This document shows, one piece after another, positions 57,590-64,000 of a stretch of DNA of 64,000 nucleotides (position 1 is its first letter; each line of letters begins with the position of its first letter). The position numbers and the translations under genes were made by a program. A model generated the notes under the pieces. That model was not told where the DNA came from. It worked only from the letters and a program-made list of their open reading frames with translations, and did no database searches. The DNA is from Mycobacterium montefiorense (lineage in GTDB: Bacteria; Actinomycetota; Actinomycetes; Mycobacteriales; Mycobacteriaceae): the NCBI RefSeq assembly GCF_003112775.1, contig NZ_BFCH01000036.1:352793-416792 (forward strand), written 5' to 3'.

Positions 57590-57735
57590 CCCCGCCGACA
57601 ATCCCGACATCGCTGTGTCGGTCGGTGACCGTCAATGTGACCGTTACCTGCGTTGGCGAACCACGTCCCACCACAGCTCGACGTCGTACGCGAGGTCGTC
57701 AACGCGCTTGAGCAACACCTAGGTCGACAGCCGTT
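57590..57735 (-). pseudogene. Decayed copy of the mftF-mftG junction
   Basis: Read on the minus strand, 57715-57645 encodes LLKRVDDLAYDVELWWDVVR then QRR and a stop. This closely matches the mftF C-terminus LLKRVDDLAYGLGLWWGVVRER. A premature TAG lies just before it. Some 30 bases further on, the same strand reads HSDVGIVGG, matching the mftG start THSDVLIVGAG. The order and spacing of the two pieces agree with the mftF-mftG junction, with about 20 bases lost between them. No intact frame remains. I read it as the remnant of a duplication of the 3-prime end of an mft operon. Confidence 0.72.
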
Positions 57736-57870
57736 CGCCAGATCTCAGTCAGAATCTCGCGACCAGGCCAGTTAGGCAACTTCGAATAGCTGCAAGGACA
57801 GCGGTCCTTCGCCGATGGTCAGCCCGCACTTACGGTCGAATTCGGGCCGGAAATCGAGTCAGGGGGAGCC
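57736..57870 (-). other. Possible C-terminal relic of an unknown gene
   Basis: On the minus strand, about 57846-57775 reads DFRPEFDRKCGLTIGEGPLS then LQLFEVA and a stop, with a stop codon also upstream. It looks more protein-like than the surroundings but is too short to assign. It lies directly before the mft relic on the same strand and in front of the P450 start. Confidence 0.3.
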
Positions 57871-59121
57871 ATGAGCACGCCAATCGTGGATGTCGCCGCG
57901 AAAGTGCTCACCGACCCGATCGCCTACACGGACGACGCGCGCCTGCACGCCGCGCTGAGCCACTTACGCGCCCACGCGCCGGTGTCCCTGGTCGACCATC
58001 CGCCCTACCGACCGTTCTGGGCAATCACCAAGCACGCCGACGTCATGGAGATCGAGCGCGCCAACGACCTGTTCATCAACGAAGCCAGGACGGTGCTTGC
58101 CCCTGCCGATGCCGATGCTCTCGCCCGCGCCCGGCTGGACGCCGGAGTGGGCCTGCGCACCCTGGTCCACATGGACGGCCAGGACCACCGGGCGTTTCGC
58201 GCGATCGGCGCCGACTGGTTTCGGCCCAAGGCGATGCGCGCGCTGCAGGTTCGCGTCGCCGAACTGGCCAAGATCTACGTCGACAAGATGATGGCGGCGG
58301 GCAACGAGTGCGACTTCGTCAAAGAGGTTGCGGTGAACTACCCGCTGTACGTGATCATGTCGCTGCTGGGTCTGCCGGAATCAGACTTTCCCCGCATTCG
58401 CGAGCTCACTCAGGAGCTCTTCGGCGTGAGCGACGCTGAGCGCCGGCGAGGCAGCACACCCGAGGAACAGCTCGAGGTGGTGCTGGATTTGTTCGATTAT
58501 TTCACCGCGCTCACCGCTTCTCGGCGCAAACATCCAACCGACGACCTGGCGTCGGCAATCGCCAATGCCACAGTCCACGGCAAGCCGCTGTCGGACATCG
58601 ACGCCGCGTCCTACTACGTCATCGTTGCCGCCGCCGGCCACGACACCACCAGCTCGACGATCGCCGGCGGTCTGCATGCGCTGATCGAAAACCCCGATCA
58701 GCGAGAGCGGTTGACCGCTGACCTCGACCTGATGCCGCTAGCCGCGGAGGAAATGATCCGCTGGGTGACTCCGGTCAAGGAGTTCATGCGCACCGCGACC
58801 GAGGACACCATCGTTCGCGGGGTGCCGATCGCCAAAGGCGATGCGGTGCATCTGTCCTATGTTTCGGCCAACCGTGACGAGGACGTGTTCGACCATCCGT
58901 TCCGCTTCGACGTCGGCCGGAATCCGAACAAGCATCTGGCGTTCGGCTACGGCGTGCACTTCTGCCTGGGCGCGGCCCTGGCCCGCATGGAGGTGAACGG
59001 CCTGTTCACCGAACTCCTACCGCGGCTGAAATCGATTGAGCTCAACGGTGAACCGGAACTGATCGCCACGACGTTCGTCGGCGGACTCAAGCACCTGCCG
59101 ATTCGATACTCGCTGCGCTAG
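57871..59121 (+). CDS. Cytochrome P450
   Basis: A 416-residue P450 monooxygenase. Landmarks are the I-helix oxygen-activation motif AAAGHDTTSST near residue 252, the ExxR pair in AAEEMIRWVTP near 293, and the heme-ligand loop FGYGVHFCLGAALARME with Cys365. The ATG at 57871 follows AGGGGGAG. The sequence type is a bacterial CYP with 2Fe-2S or 3Fe-4S ferredoxin partners, none of which is adjacent. The substrate is unknown; lipid or lipopeptide tailoring is possible given the location. Its end overlaps the convergent TetR gene by 35 bases. Confidence 0.93.
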   Translation: MSTPIVDVAAKVLTDPIAYTDDARLHAALSHLRAHAPVSLVDHPPYRPFWAITKHADVMEIERANDLFINEARTVLAPADADALARARLDAGVGLRTLVHMDGQDHRAFRAIGADWFRPKAMRALQVRVAELAKIYVDKMMAAGNECDFVKEVAVNYPLYVIMSLLGLPESDFPRIRELTQELFGVSDAERRRGSTPEEQLEVVLDLFDYFTALTASRRKHPTDDLASAIANATVHGKPLSDIDAASYYVIVAAAGHDTTSSTIAGGLHALIENPDQRERLTADLDLMPLAAEEMIRWVTPVKEFMRTATEDTIVRGVPIAKGDAVHLSYVSANRDEDVFDHPFRFDVGRNPNKHLAFGYGVHFCLGAALARMEVNGLFTELLPRLKSIELNGEPELIATTFVGGLKHLPIRYSLR

Positions 59122-59692
59122 CCCTGCCCTGCGCACGCTGCACGTGCAGAAAGCCGTCTACGGCCGCGAGCGCGCATTCCCGATAGTCGAAATCCGGCAG
59201 CGTCGACAGACGCCCCAGCACCAGCGGGCCGATCAGCATGGCGATCGCCCGGGATCGGTCCACCTCACCCAGCTCCGCCGCCTCCGGGCAATCGAATAAG
59301 GCGTCGAACGGCGCCGCGTACTGCTGGGCGATACGTTCGCGCAGCGTGGTGATGGCCGGGCTGTCGGTCGAGTTTGTATGGGGTTCCGGCAAACCCTCAA
59401 GGTCGCGACCCAGTGCCAACCAGGACATGGCCGTCATGACGGCGGGCGCTTGGGCCACCGATTCGGCTTGGGCAAGCACAAGGGCGAGAAGGCGATCCCG
59501 CAGCGAGCCCTCGTCGGGCGGCGTCGGGGACGGCGGGATGAGGCTGTTGAATGCCGCAGCCAGCAAATCATTTCCACTCGGGAAGTGGCGATACAGGGTG
59601 GCTCTCGCTACGTTGGCGGTACGAGTGACTGCTTCCACCGTCACCGCACTCGGGCCTCCGGACCGCAGTAGCGTCGCGGCGGCTTCCAGCAA
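59087..59692 (-). CDS. TetR-family regulator of the MFS pump
   Basis: A TetR repressor of about 200 residues. The helix-turn-helix is AVTVEAVTRTANVARATLYRHFPSGNDLL, and a TetR C-terminal domain of the multidrug type follows. The start is uncertain. The frame is open upstream (TITEGSTDPRPARSRAR, a normal TetR N-terminus) to a stop near 59751 without an ATG, GTG or TTG, so only TTG 59692 offers a start. Either a rare start codon is used or a start has been lost. It is divergent from the MFS gene with tandem operators between. Confidence 0.82.
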   Translation of the reverse strand: MLEAAATLLRSGGPSAVTVEAVTRTANVARATLYRHFPSGNDLLAAAFNSLIPPSPTPPDEGSLRDRLLALVLAQAESVAQAPAVMTAMSWLALGRDLEGLPEPHTNSTDSPAITTLRERIAQQYAAPFDALFDCPEAAELGEVDRSRAIAMLIGPLVLGRLSTLPDFDYRECALAAVDGFLHVQRAQGRASAASIESAGA

Positions 59693-59767
59693 ACGAGCCC
59701 GCGACCGCGCTGGCCGGGGATCCGTACTTCCCTCGGTGATCGTGACTCACCTCCCTGTTTAAAACCA

Positions 59768-59801
59768 AGACTATCGGTCTATCTACGAGACTATTGGTCT
59801 C
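59768..59801. promoter_or_regulatory. Tandem TetR operators
   Basis: AGACTATCGGTCT (59768-59780) is repeated as AGACTATTGGTCT (59788-59800), 20 bases apart, two helical turns. Each copy is itself palindromic (AGAC...GTCT; the second extends to GAGAC/GTCTC). They lie between the divergent TetR and MFS genes, 37-70 bases before the MFS start. Two repressor dimers on one face of the DNA is the natural reading. Confidence 0.8.
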
Positions 59802-59837
59802 AAAACCTCGTACGGCCCCCGAAGGGAGGCGCGCCTT

Positions 59838-61415
59838 ATGGTCGATGTCTTCGTCCGGCCTGACCAGCGTACTGATGCGGTAAGCATCGGCGGTAGTCCT
59901 CGTGCGCGAGCCTGGACCCTGGCCGTCGCGTGCATGGGTGTCGCGCTGGTCGTCGCGTCGATGACGGCGCTGAACACCGCGCTGGGTGATCTCGCGGTGG
60001 CAACTTCGGCCACGCAGTCGCAACTGAACTGGATCGTCGACGGTTACACCGTTGCGCTGGCCTGCCTGCTACTGCCCGCCGGCGCGATCGGTGATCGCTA
60101 CGGCAGGCGTGGCGCGCTGCTGACCGGTCTGGTCGTGTTCGCGCTCGGTTCGGCGACACCGGCGATATTGCACAGTCCCTTGTCGATCATTGTGGGGCGC
60201 ACAGCAGCTGGTGTCGGCGCAGCCTTCGTCATGCCCGCGACGCTGTCACTACTGACTGTGGCCTACCCGAAGGACGACCGTATGAAGGCCGTCGGCATCT
60301 GGGCAGGCACCGCCGGATCCGGCGGCGTGTTCGGCTTGATCGGTTCGGGGCTGCTGCTTCGCTATTGGGATTGGCACGCGATCTTCTGGTCATTGGGCAT
60401 CGCCGGACTGGTGATCTTCGCCTTGGCATGCACCGTCTCATCGTCGCGCGACCGTAACGCTCCTCGCATCGATGCGCTGGGCGCATTCCTGATCGGAGCC
60501 GCCGTCGCGATTTCGGTGGTCGCCATCCTGGAAGCACCCAATCGGGGCTGGGACGATCCGATGGTTTGGGGCGGGATCGTCGCGGGGGCGATTATTGCCG
60601 CGCTGTTTGGTGTCGTCGAATATCGGCGTCACCAACCACTTCTCGACGTGCGACTGTTCGCCGACCCCAATTTCGCCACCGGCGTGGCGGCGATCGCCGT
60701 GCTGTTTGGTGCGACGTTCGGGTTTTTCTATATCGGGATGCAGTACGTCCAGCAGATCATGGGCTACTCACCGCTGATGACGGCGATTGCGTTCGGCCCC
60801 TTCATGGTGCCGTTGGGTATCTTCTCGGCGCTGTCGTTCTGGTATGTGCCGAAACTCGGGCTGCGCCTTGTGCTGTTCATCGGCACACTGCTGATGGCGG
60901 TAGGTTTCGCGTGCATGTACGGACTGGACCTACATTCGAGTTTCTCTCAATTCGCTTGGCCGACGCTGATTCTGGCCACTGGGATCGGAATCTGCACGGC
61001 ACCGACAACTTCGGCGATCATGGGCGCGGTTCCCGACGAAAAGCAGGGGGTCGCCTCCGCGGTGAACGACACTTCGCGGGAGATGGGCGGCGCCCTGGGA
61101 ATCGCTGTGGCCGGTTCGATCCTGGCCGGACGCTATTCCCATGAGCTGGCACCACAATTGGCGAGTTTCCCGCCGCCGGTGCGTGGACCGGCTACCGACT
61201 CACTGGCGAAGGCCGTCGAGGTGGCCAGCCAGCTCGGGCCGCAGGGAGCCAAGCTTGCAGAGCTCGGCAAGATCGCATTCCTCACGGCCATGCATGCGTC
61301 CACGATCACTATGGCAGTGCTCGTCGCCGCGATCTCCGTCCTGATCGGGCTGTGGGCCCCCGGACGGGATGGAAAGCAGCTACGCCTGGTGCGCCGGATC
61401 CTTACCCGCCGGTGA
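59838..61415 (+). CDS. MFS drug/proton antiporter, DHA2 (EmrB/QacA) type
   Basis: A 525-residue transporter with about 14 hydrophobic segments, as in the DHA2 family. Motif A is seen as GAIGDRYGRRGALLTG near residue 83, and the motif C region as GTAGSGGVFGLIGSGLLL near 157. The N-terminal QSQLNWIVDGYTVALACLLLPAG is typical of QacA/EmrB-like pumps. ATG 59838 is preceded by GGGAGGCG. It is probably repressed by the divergent TetR protein through the tandem palindromes. Export of a drug or a locus product is inferred. Confidence 0.92.
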   Translation: MVDVFVRPDQRTDAVSIGGSPRARAWTLAVACMGVALVVASMTALNTALGDLAVATSATQSQLNWIVDGYTVALACLLLPAGAIGDRYGRRGALLTGLVVFALGSATPAILHSPLSIIVGRTAAGVGAAFVMPATLSLLTVAYPKDDRMKAVGIWAGTAGSGGVFGLIGSGLLLRYWDWHAIFWSLGIAGLVIFALACTVSSSRDRNAPRIDALGAFLIGAAVAISVVAILEAPNRGWDDPMVWGGIVAGAIIAALFGVVEYRRHQPLLDVRLFADPNFATGVAAIAVLFGATFGFFYIGMQYVQQIMGYSPLMTAIAFGPFMVPLGIFSALSFWYVPKLGLRLVLFIGTLLMAVGFACMYGLDLHSSFSQFAWPTLILATGIGICTAPTTSAIMGAVPDEKQGVASAVNDTSREMGGALGIAVAGSILAGRYSHELAPQLASFPPPVRGPATDSLAKAVEVASQLGPQGAKLAELGKIAFLTAMHASTITMAVLVAAISVLIGLWAPGRDGKQLRLVRRILTRR

Positions 61416-61739
61416 GAATCAGGCTCGCGCCAAAAGTACTGCAGCACAGCGACTGTGAACGGGAAGGTCAGGGGAGGAGCCTCGCTATGTCCACCGATCG
61501 GGGGACATGCTGTCGTCTGTTTTAGGACTGATCGGAGGACGCCGGACATCGGCACCCGCCGTTACGTTACGCCATGTGACGGCGTTCAAAGACAGCGTTC
61601 TCTCCTACGAGATGCCTACCACGCGACCGGTGATCACCGCCGCGGCTTCGGCCGGTCACCAGACCATTCGGGAGAGCGGAGTACCTACCCAACTCAGTTC
61701 AGGTGAAGATGATTGGTGGACACATTGGGCCGCAACGAG
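61416..61739. other. Intergenic stretch without a gene
   Basis: Only short frames without motifs or ribosome binding sites occur here on either strand. The transposase relic begins at its right end, so part of it may be old insertion-sequence DNA, but I could not identify terminal repeats. Confidence 0.5.
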
Positions 61740-61990
61740 ATGGCCGGATCGATGACCCGTTTTAGCACTTCCAGTGACAACGTGGCCGTAAAGAGCTTCT
61801 TCGGCGTGCTGCATAAGAACCTGGTCGACCATCACCGGTGGGCCATCCGAGAGTAACTGTGATTGCCATCGGCCAGTGGATCGAACGGACCCATCACCGC
61901 CATCGCCACTGAGCCGCTCTCGTACGGTTGATCCCGATCGAATTCGGAGCCACCGTGGCCATGCCGGCCAGTCAAGCCTCGTCACCGAAG
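61740..61990 (+). pseudogene. IS3-type transposase remnant (OrfB C-terminus)
   Basis: The 3-prime part of an integrase-type transposase is recognisable across several lesions. From 61740 the frame reads SMTRFSTSSDNVAVKSFFGV then LHKNLVDHHRWAIRE, corresponding to SM....DNA..ESFF..L.KN.LD...W..RE. A TAA replaces the next codon, and a one-base deletion shifts the frame. The sequence resumes as IAIGQWIERTHHRHRH, then a TGA, then AALVRLIPIEFGATVAMPAS, matching the usual IERTYHRRRRQ.ALGRLTPIEFE end. The gene is dead. The 5-prime part and the ends of the element are not visible. Confidence 0.82.
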
Positions 61991-62049
61991 CCGTCATCTA
62001 TCGAAGCAGCGGCCTCTGCCGGTCAGGCCGTCAAGCGCATACCATAGAA

Positions 62050-62081
62050 ACTATTGTATATAGTGATCTCGGTCATATAGA
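62050..62081 (+). promoter_or_regulatory. AT-rich promoter region of mbtH-NRPS
   Basis: An unusually AT-rich patch contains TTGTAT (62054-62059) and TATAGA (62076-62081) with a 16-base spacer, plus the inverted repeat ACTAT/ATAGT (62050-62064). It lies 50-80 bases before the MbtH start, just past the transposase relic. It is a good candidate promoter, with the inverted repeat as possible operator. Confidence 0.45.
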
Positions 62082-62131
62082 GTATGCCGCATCGTACTCC
62101 GAACCATCGGACTGACACTTATGGAGAACAG

Positions 62132-62383
62132 TTGAGTCTCAACCCTTTTGATGACGAGAAGGGCAGCTTTCTCGTCTTAGTTAACGATGAAGACCAACAC
62201 AGTCTTTGGCCGGTGTTCGCTAGTACCCCGGCGGGCTGGCGGGTGGTTTACGGCGAGGCGGATCGTGCTGCGTGTCTGGACTATATCGAACAGAACTGGT
62301 CTGACATACGGCCGAGAAGTTTGCGCGAGAGATTGACAGGTTCGCAGTCTGACGTATGGCGTCCGCAGGATCAGGTTTCTTAG
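62132..62383 (+). CDS. MbtH-like protein
   Basis: An 83-residue MbtH-family protein, the small partner that activates NRPS adenylation domains. All landmarks are present: SLNPFDDEKGSFLVLVNDEDQHSLWPVFASTPAGW, then the Tyr/Gly block VVYGEADRAACLDYIEQNW and SDIRPRSLRE. I chose TTG 62132 because GGAG sits 5-6 bases upstream and MSLNPFDD is the universal start; an ATG at 62084 in the same frame would add 16 untypical residues. The NRPS gene follows after 191 bases. Confidence 0.95.
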   Translation: MSLNPFDDEKGSFLVLVNDEDQHSLWPVFASTPAGWRVVYGEADRAACLDYIEQNWSDIRPRSLRERLTGSQSDVWRPQDQVS

Positions 62384-62574
62384 CGCCAAGCTGCATGCGG
62401 GCAGGTTGGCGCGATTCGAGGACACAGGTCTGGCTGGTTTAAGCCAGTCGTCCACCGGACGTTCTTGTCGAGGTTAGCGGGGCGCGCGTCTTGCGTTGTG
62501 CAATAAGCCGACTCAACGACGCACGGATTTCTCAGATGCAGGTCTGACGGCTAAATTAGGGAGTTCGTTTTCAT

Positions 62575-64000
62575 ATGCTCGATTTCGGTACGCATCCGGA
62601 CGCCCTGGGACCCCTAACTGCTGCACAGTGGTCGATATGGGCTGCCCAACAGCTCCAGCCCGAAGTTCCCTATAACTTTGCCGGCTATGTAGCGATCGAC
62701 CACTTTGTCGACCTTGGGAGATTGTCGGTTGCGTGCCAAGCTGCCGCGGCGCGGTTTGGCACGCCATGCGCGCGGTTGTCGCTGGACGATGACGGCGAAC
62801 CGGTCTTCATGGTCGACCGCTCGTTCCCGCAGACTGCACGCTGTATCGATTTTCGCGCGGCGGATGATCCGCGAGCGGCCGCTAGAAGCTGGATGAACAA
62901 TGACTGCCGCCAGCCCATTGATCTGTTCCGTGACCGACTTACCGAGTTCGCGCTGTTGCGGATCACCGACAATCTGTCGTTCTTCTACCTGCGTGCGCAC
63001 CACGTGCTGTGTGACGGGTACGGCGCCAGTAACTTTGTCCGGCATATTGCGGCTGTTTACTCGGGATCAGTCGAGGCCACCCCTGTCGATGTCACCGCTG
63101 AAGTCGACTTTTCCGAGTTCGCTTTGATCCGGGACGCCGACCGGGAGTATCAGCAATCTTCGCGTAGTGCCATCGACGCGGAGTACTGGAAGTCCGTGGT
63201 GCGCGAGCCCATGGACGTCACTGATCTAGCAGGGGTAAATAGGTTGGTGGCACCACGCTATCCGATGGTACGCGAATTGGTCTGTAAGCATCGACTGCCG
63301 AACACCCAGGGTAATCAGCTCTATGTTGCGAGGGTAGTTGCAACGCTTGCCGCGTTCATTGCGAAAACCACAGGGCGCCAGAACATTTGGATGTCGTTGC
63401 CGGTTTCTGGGCGTACAACCGCAGCGCTGAAAAGATGCGCGGGCATGGTGTCTAATATGGTGCCGCTGCTCATCCGCGTAGATGAAAGCGACACCATCGG
63501 TGCACTGACTGATCAGGTCGCCACGGCGTTGATCGGTGCGCTACGCCACCAACAATTCCGGCGTTGGCCGGAACTGGTCACCGATACAACTCGCCTTGAC
63601 ATGAACGTGGAGTTCGGTCCGATTATCAACATACTGGACTTCAATGCTCCGCTTCGTTTTGGCTCTTCGGAAGCGACGAGCCAAGTATTGTCCGCTTTCC
63701 CTGTGCAAGACATATCGGTCAACGTCTATCCAACGCTGAGCGACGGCGTGCCGCGAATTGACTTCGCATGGAATCCGGATCGCTACACCACCGATGAGAT
63801 CGCCGCGCACGTAGCCCGTCTGGAACTAGCCTTTGACGGCCTCGTGACTGCTGATCCTGATGTCCGGTTGTCGTCGGTGGATGTGGTTGATGGTGGTGAG
63901 CGGGCCCGGTTGGATCTGTGGAGTAATCGGGAGGTGTTGGTTTCGCCGGTGGGGCCGGCGGTGTCGGTGCCGGTGTTGTTTGGTGAGCAGGTCGCTCGTG
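62575..64000 (+). CDS. Non-ribosomal peptide synthetase, N-terminal part (cut by window end)
   Basis: The first 475 residues of an NRPS; the frame is open to the last base. It starts directly with a condensation domain: LTAAQWSIWAAQQLQPEVPYN at residue 14, the catalytic HHVLCDG at residues 142-148, YWKSVVREPMD near 204, GMVSNMVPLLIR near 291. The segment SSVDVVDGGERARLDLWSN near 435 is the usual linker into an adenylation domain. A C domain at the very N-terminus suggests a starter C domain that acylates the first amino acid, as in lipopeptide synthetases. With MbtH, Gap and a glycosyltransferase nearby it is most likely a GPL-type synthetase (Mps1-like). The product cannot be read here. Confidence 0.93.
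   Translation, partial: MLDFGTHPDALGPLTAAQWSIWAAQQLQPEVPYNFAGYVAIDHFVDLGRLSVACQAAAARFGTPCARLSLDDDGEPVFMVDRSFPQTARCIDFRAADDPRAAARSWMNNDCRQPIDLFRDRLTEFALLRITDNLSFFYLRAHHVLCDGYGASNFVRHIAAVYSGSVEATPVDVTAEVDFSEFALIRDADREYQQSSRSAIDAEYWKSVVREPMDVTDLAGVNRLVAPRYPMVRELVCKHRLPNTQGNQLYVARVVATLAAFIAKTTGRQNIWMSLPVSGRTTAALKRCAGMVSNMVPLLIRVDESDTIGALTDQVATALIGALRHQQFRRWPELVTDTTRLDMNVEFGPIINILDFNAPLRFGSSEATSQVLSAFPVQDISVNVYPTLSDGVPRIDFAWNPDRYTTDEIAAHVARLELAFDGLVTADPDVRLSSVDVVDGGERARLDLWSNREVLVSPVGPAVSVPVLFGEQVAR

Noticed and set aside
61876..62115. An 80-codon open frame before mbtH
   Set aside because: It runs through the transposase relic in a mixed frame and the AT-rich promoter patch.

Overview
The window is a piece of a Mycobacterium chromosome. 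It has high GC, many GTG and TTG starts, mycobacterial rpoB/rpoC/rplJ/tuf sequences, a PE-family protein, a MceG-type ATPase and a complete mycofactocin operon. Most of it (about 1.4-54.9 kb) follows, from memory, the M. tuberculosis H37Rv order Rv0648 to Rv0697, with several blocks missing or exchanged. It is not M. tuberculosis: an ald gene sits at the left edge, no toxin-antitoxin genes lie between mkl and rpoB, mmpL5-mmpS5-Rv0678 are absent after echA5, and the right end enters a peptide-synthetase locus of the kind that makes glycopeptidolipids (GPL). A GPL-type non-tuberculous mycobacterium is the best fit; the species cannot be named from this window.

Layout. 0.2-1.3 kb: alanine dehydrogenase. 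1.4-7.1 kb: GH38 alpha-mannosidase, a small SurA_N-like protein and a ROK sugar kinase in a tight operon. 7.1-8.0 kb: HxlR regulator divergent from a small membrane protein, with a palindrome between them. 8.0-9.3 kb: rplJ-rplL with an L10-type leader and a terminator. 9.3-12.8 kb: TetR regulator divergent from a carotenoid oxygenase, then mkl. 13.0-20.8 kb: rpoB-rpoC with a strong terminator. 20.9-26.1 kb: permease, saccharopine-dehydrogenase-like and aminoaldehyde-dehydrogenase genes (probably polyamine or omega-amino-acid catabolism) with the wreck of a divergent aminotransferase gene. 26.1-31.0 kb: endonuclease IV, fadE8, echA4, a PaaX-like regulator and echA5. 31.0-32.8 kb: two DUF3060 secreted proteins and a TetR regulator. 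32.8-37.4 kb: rpsL-rpsG-fusA-tuf. 37.5-47.5 kb: PE protein, SHOCT membrane protein, mycofactocin-type SDR, ferredoxin reductase, hydroxyacid dehydrogenase, inositol-phosphatase-type enzyme, aldo-keto reductase, ECF sigma factor with a VOC partner, and a DUF2332 protein.

47.5-54.9 kb is the mycofactocin system: mftR (repressor), mftA (29-residue precursor peptide), mftB (peptide chaperone), mftC (radical SAM maturase), mftD (FMN dehydrogenase), mftE (peptidase), mftF (glycosyltransferase) and mftG (GMC flavoenzyme). Together they make, glycosylate and re-oxidise the redox cofactor mycofactocin. The SDR at 39.4 kb belongs to the family that uses this cofactor.

54.9-64 kb is accessory: a GT1 glycosyltransferase, a Gap-like membrane protein, a P450, a TetR/MFS efflux pair with tandem operators, a decayed IS3-type transposase, an MbtH protein and the first 475 residues of an NRPS cut by the window end. 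A previously unmarked relic at about 57.6-57.7 kb looks like a decayed second copy of the mftF-mftG junction on the opposite strand.
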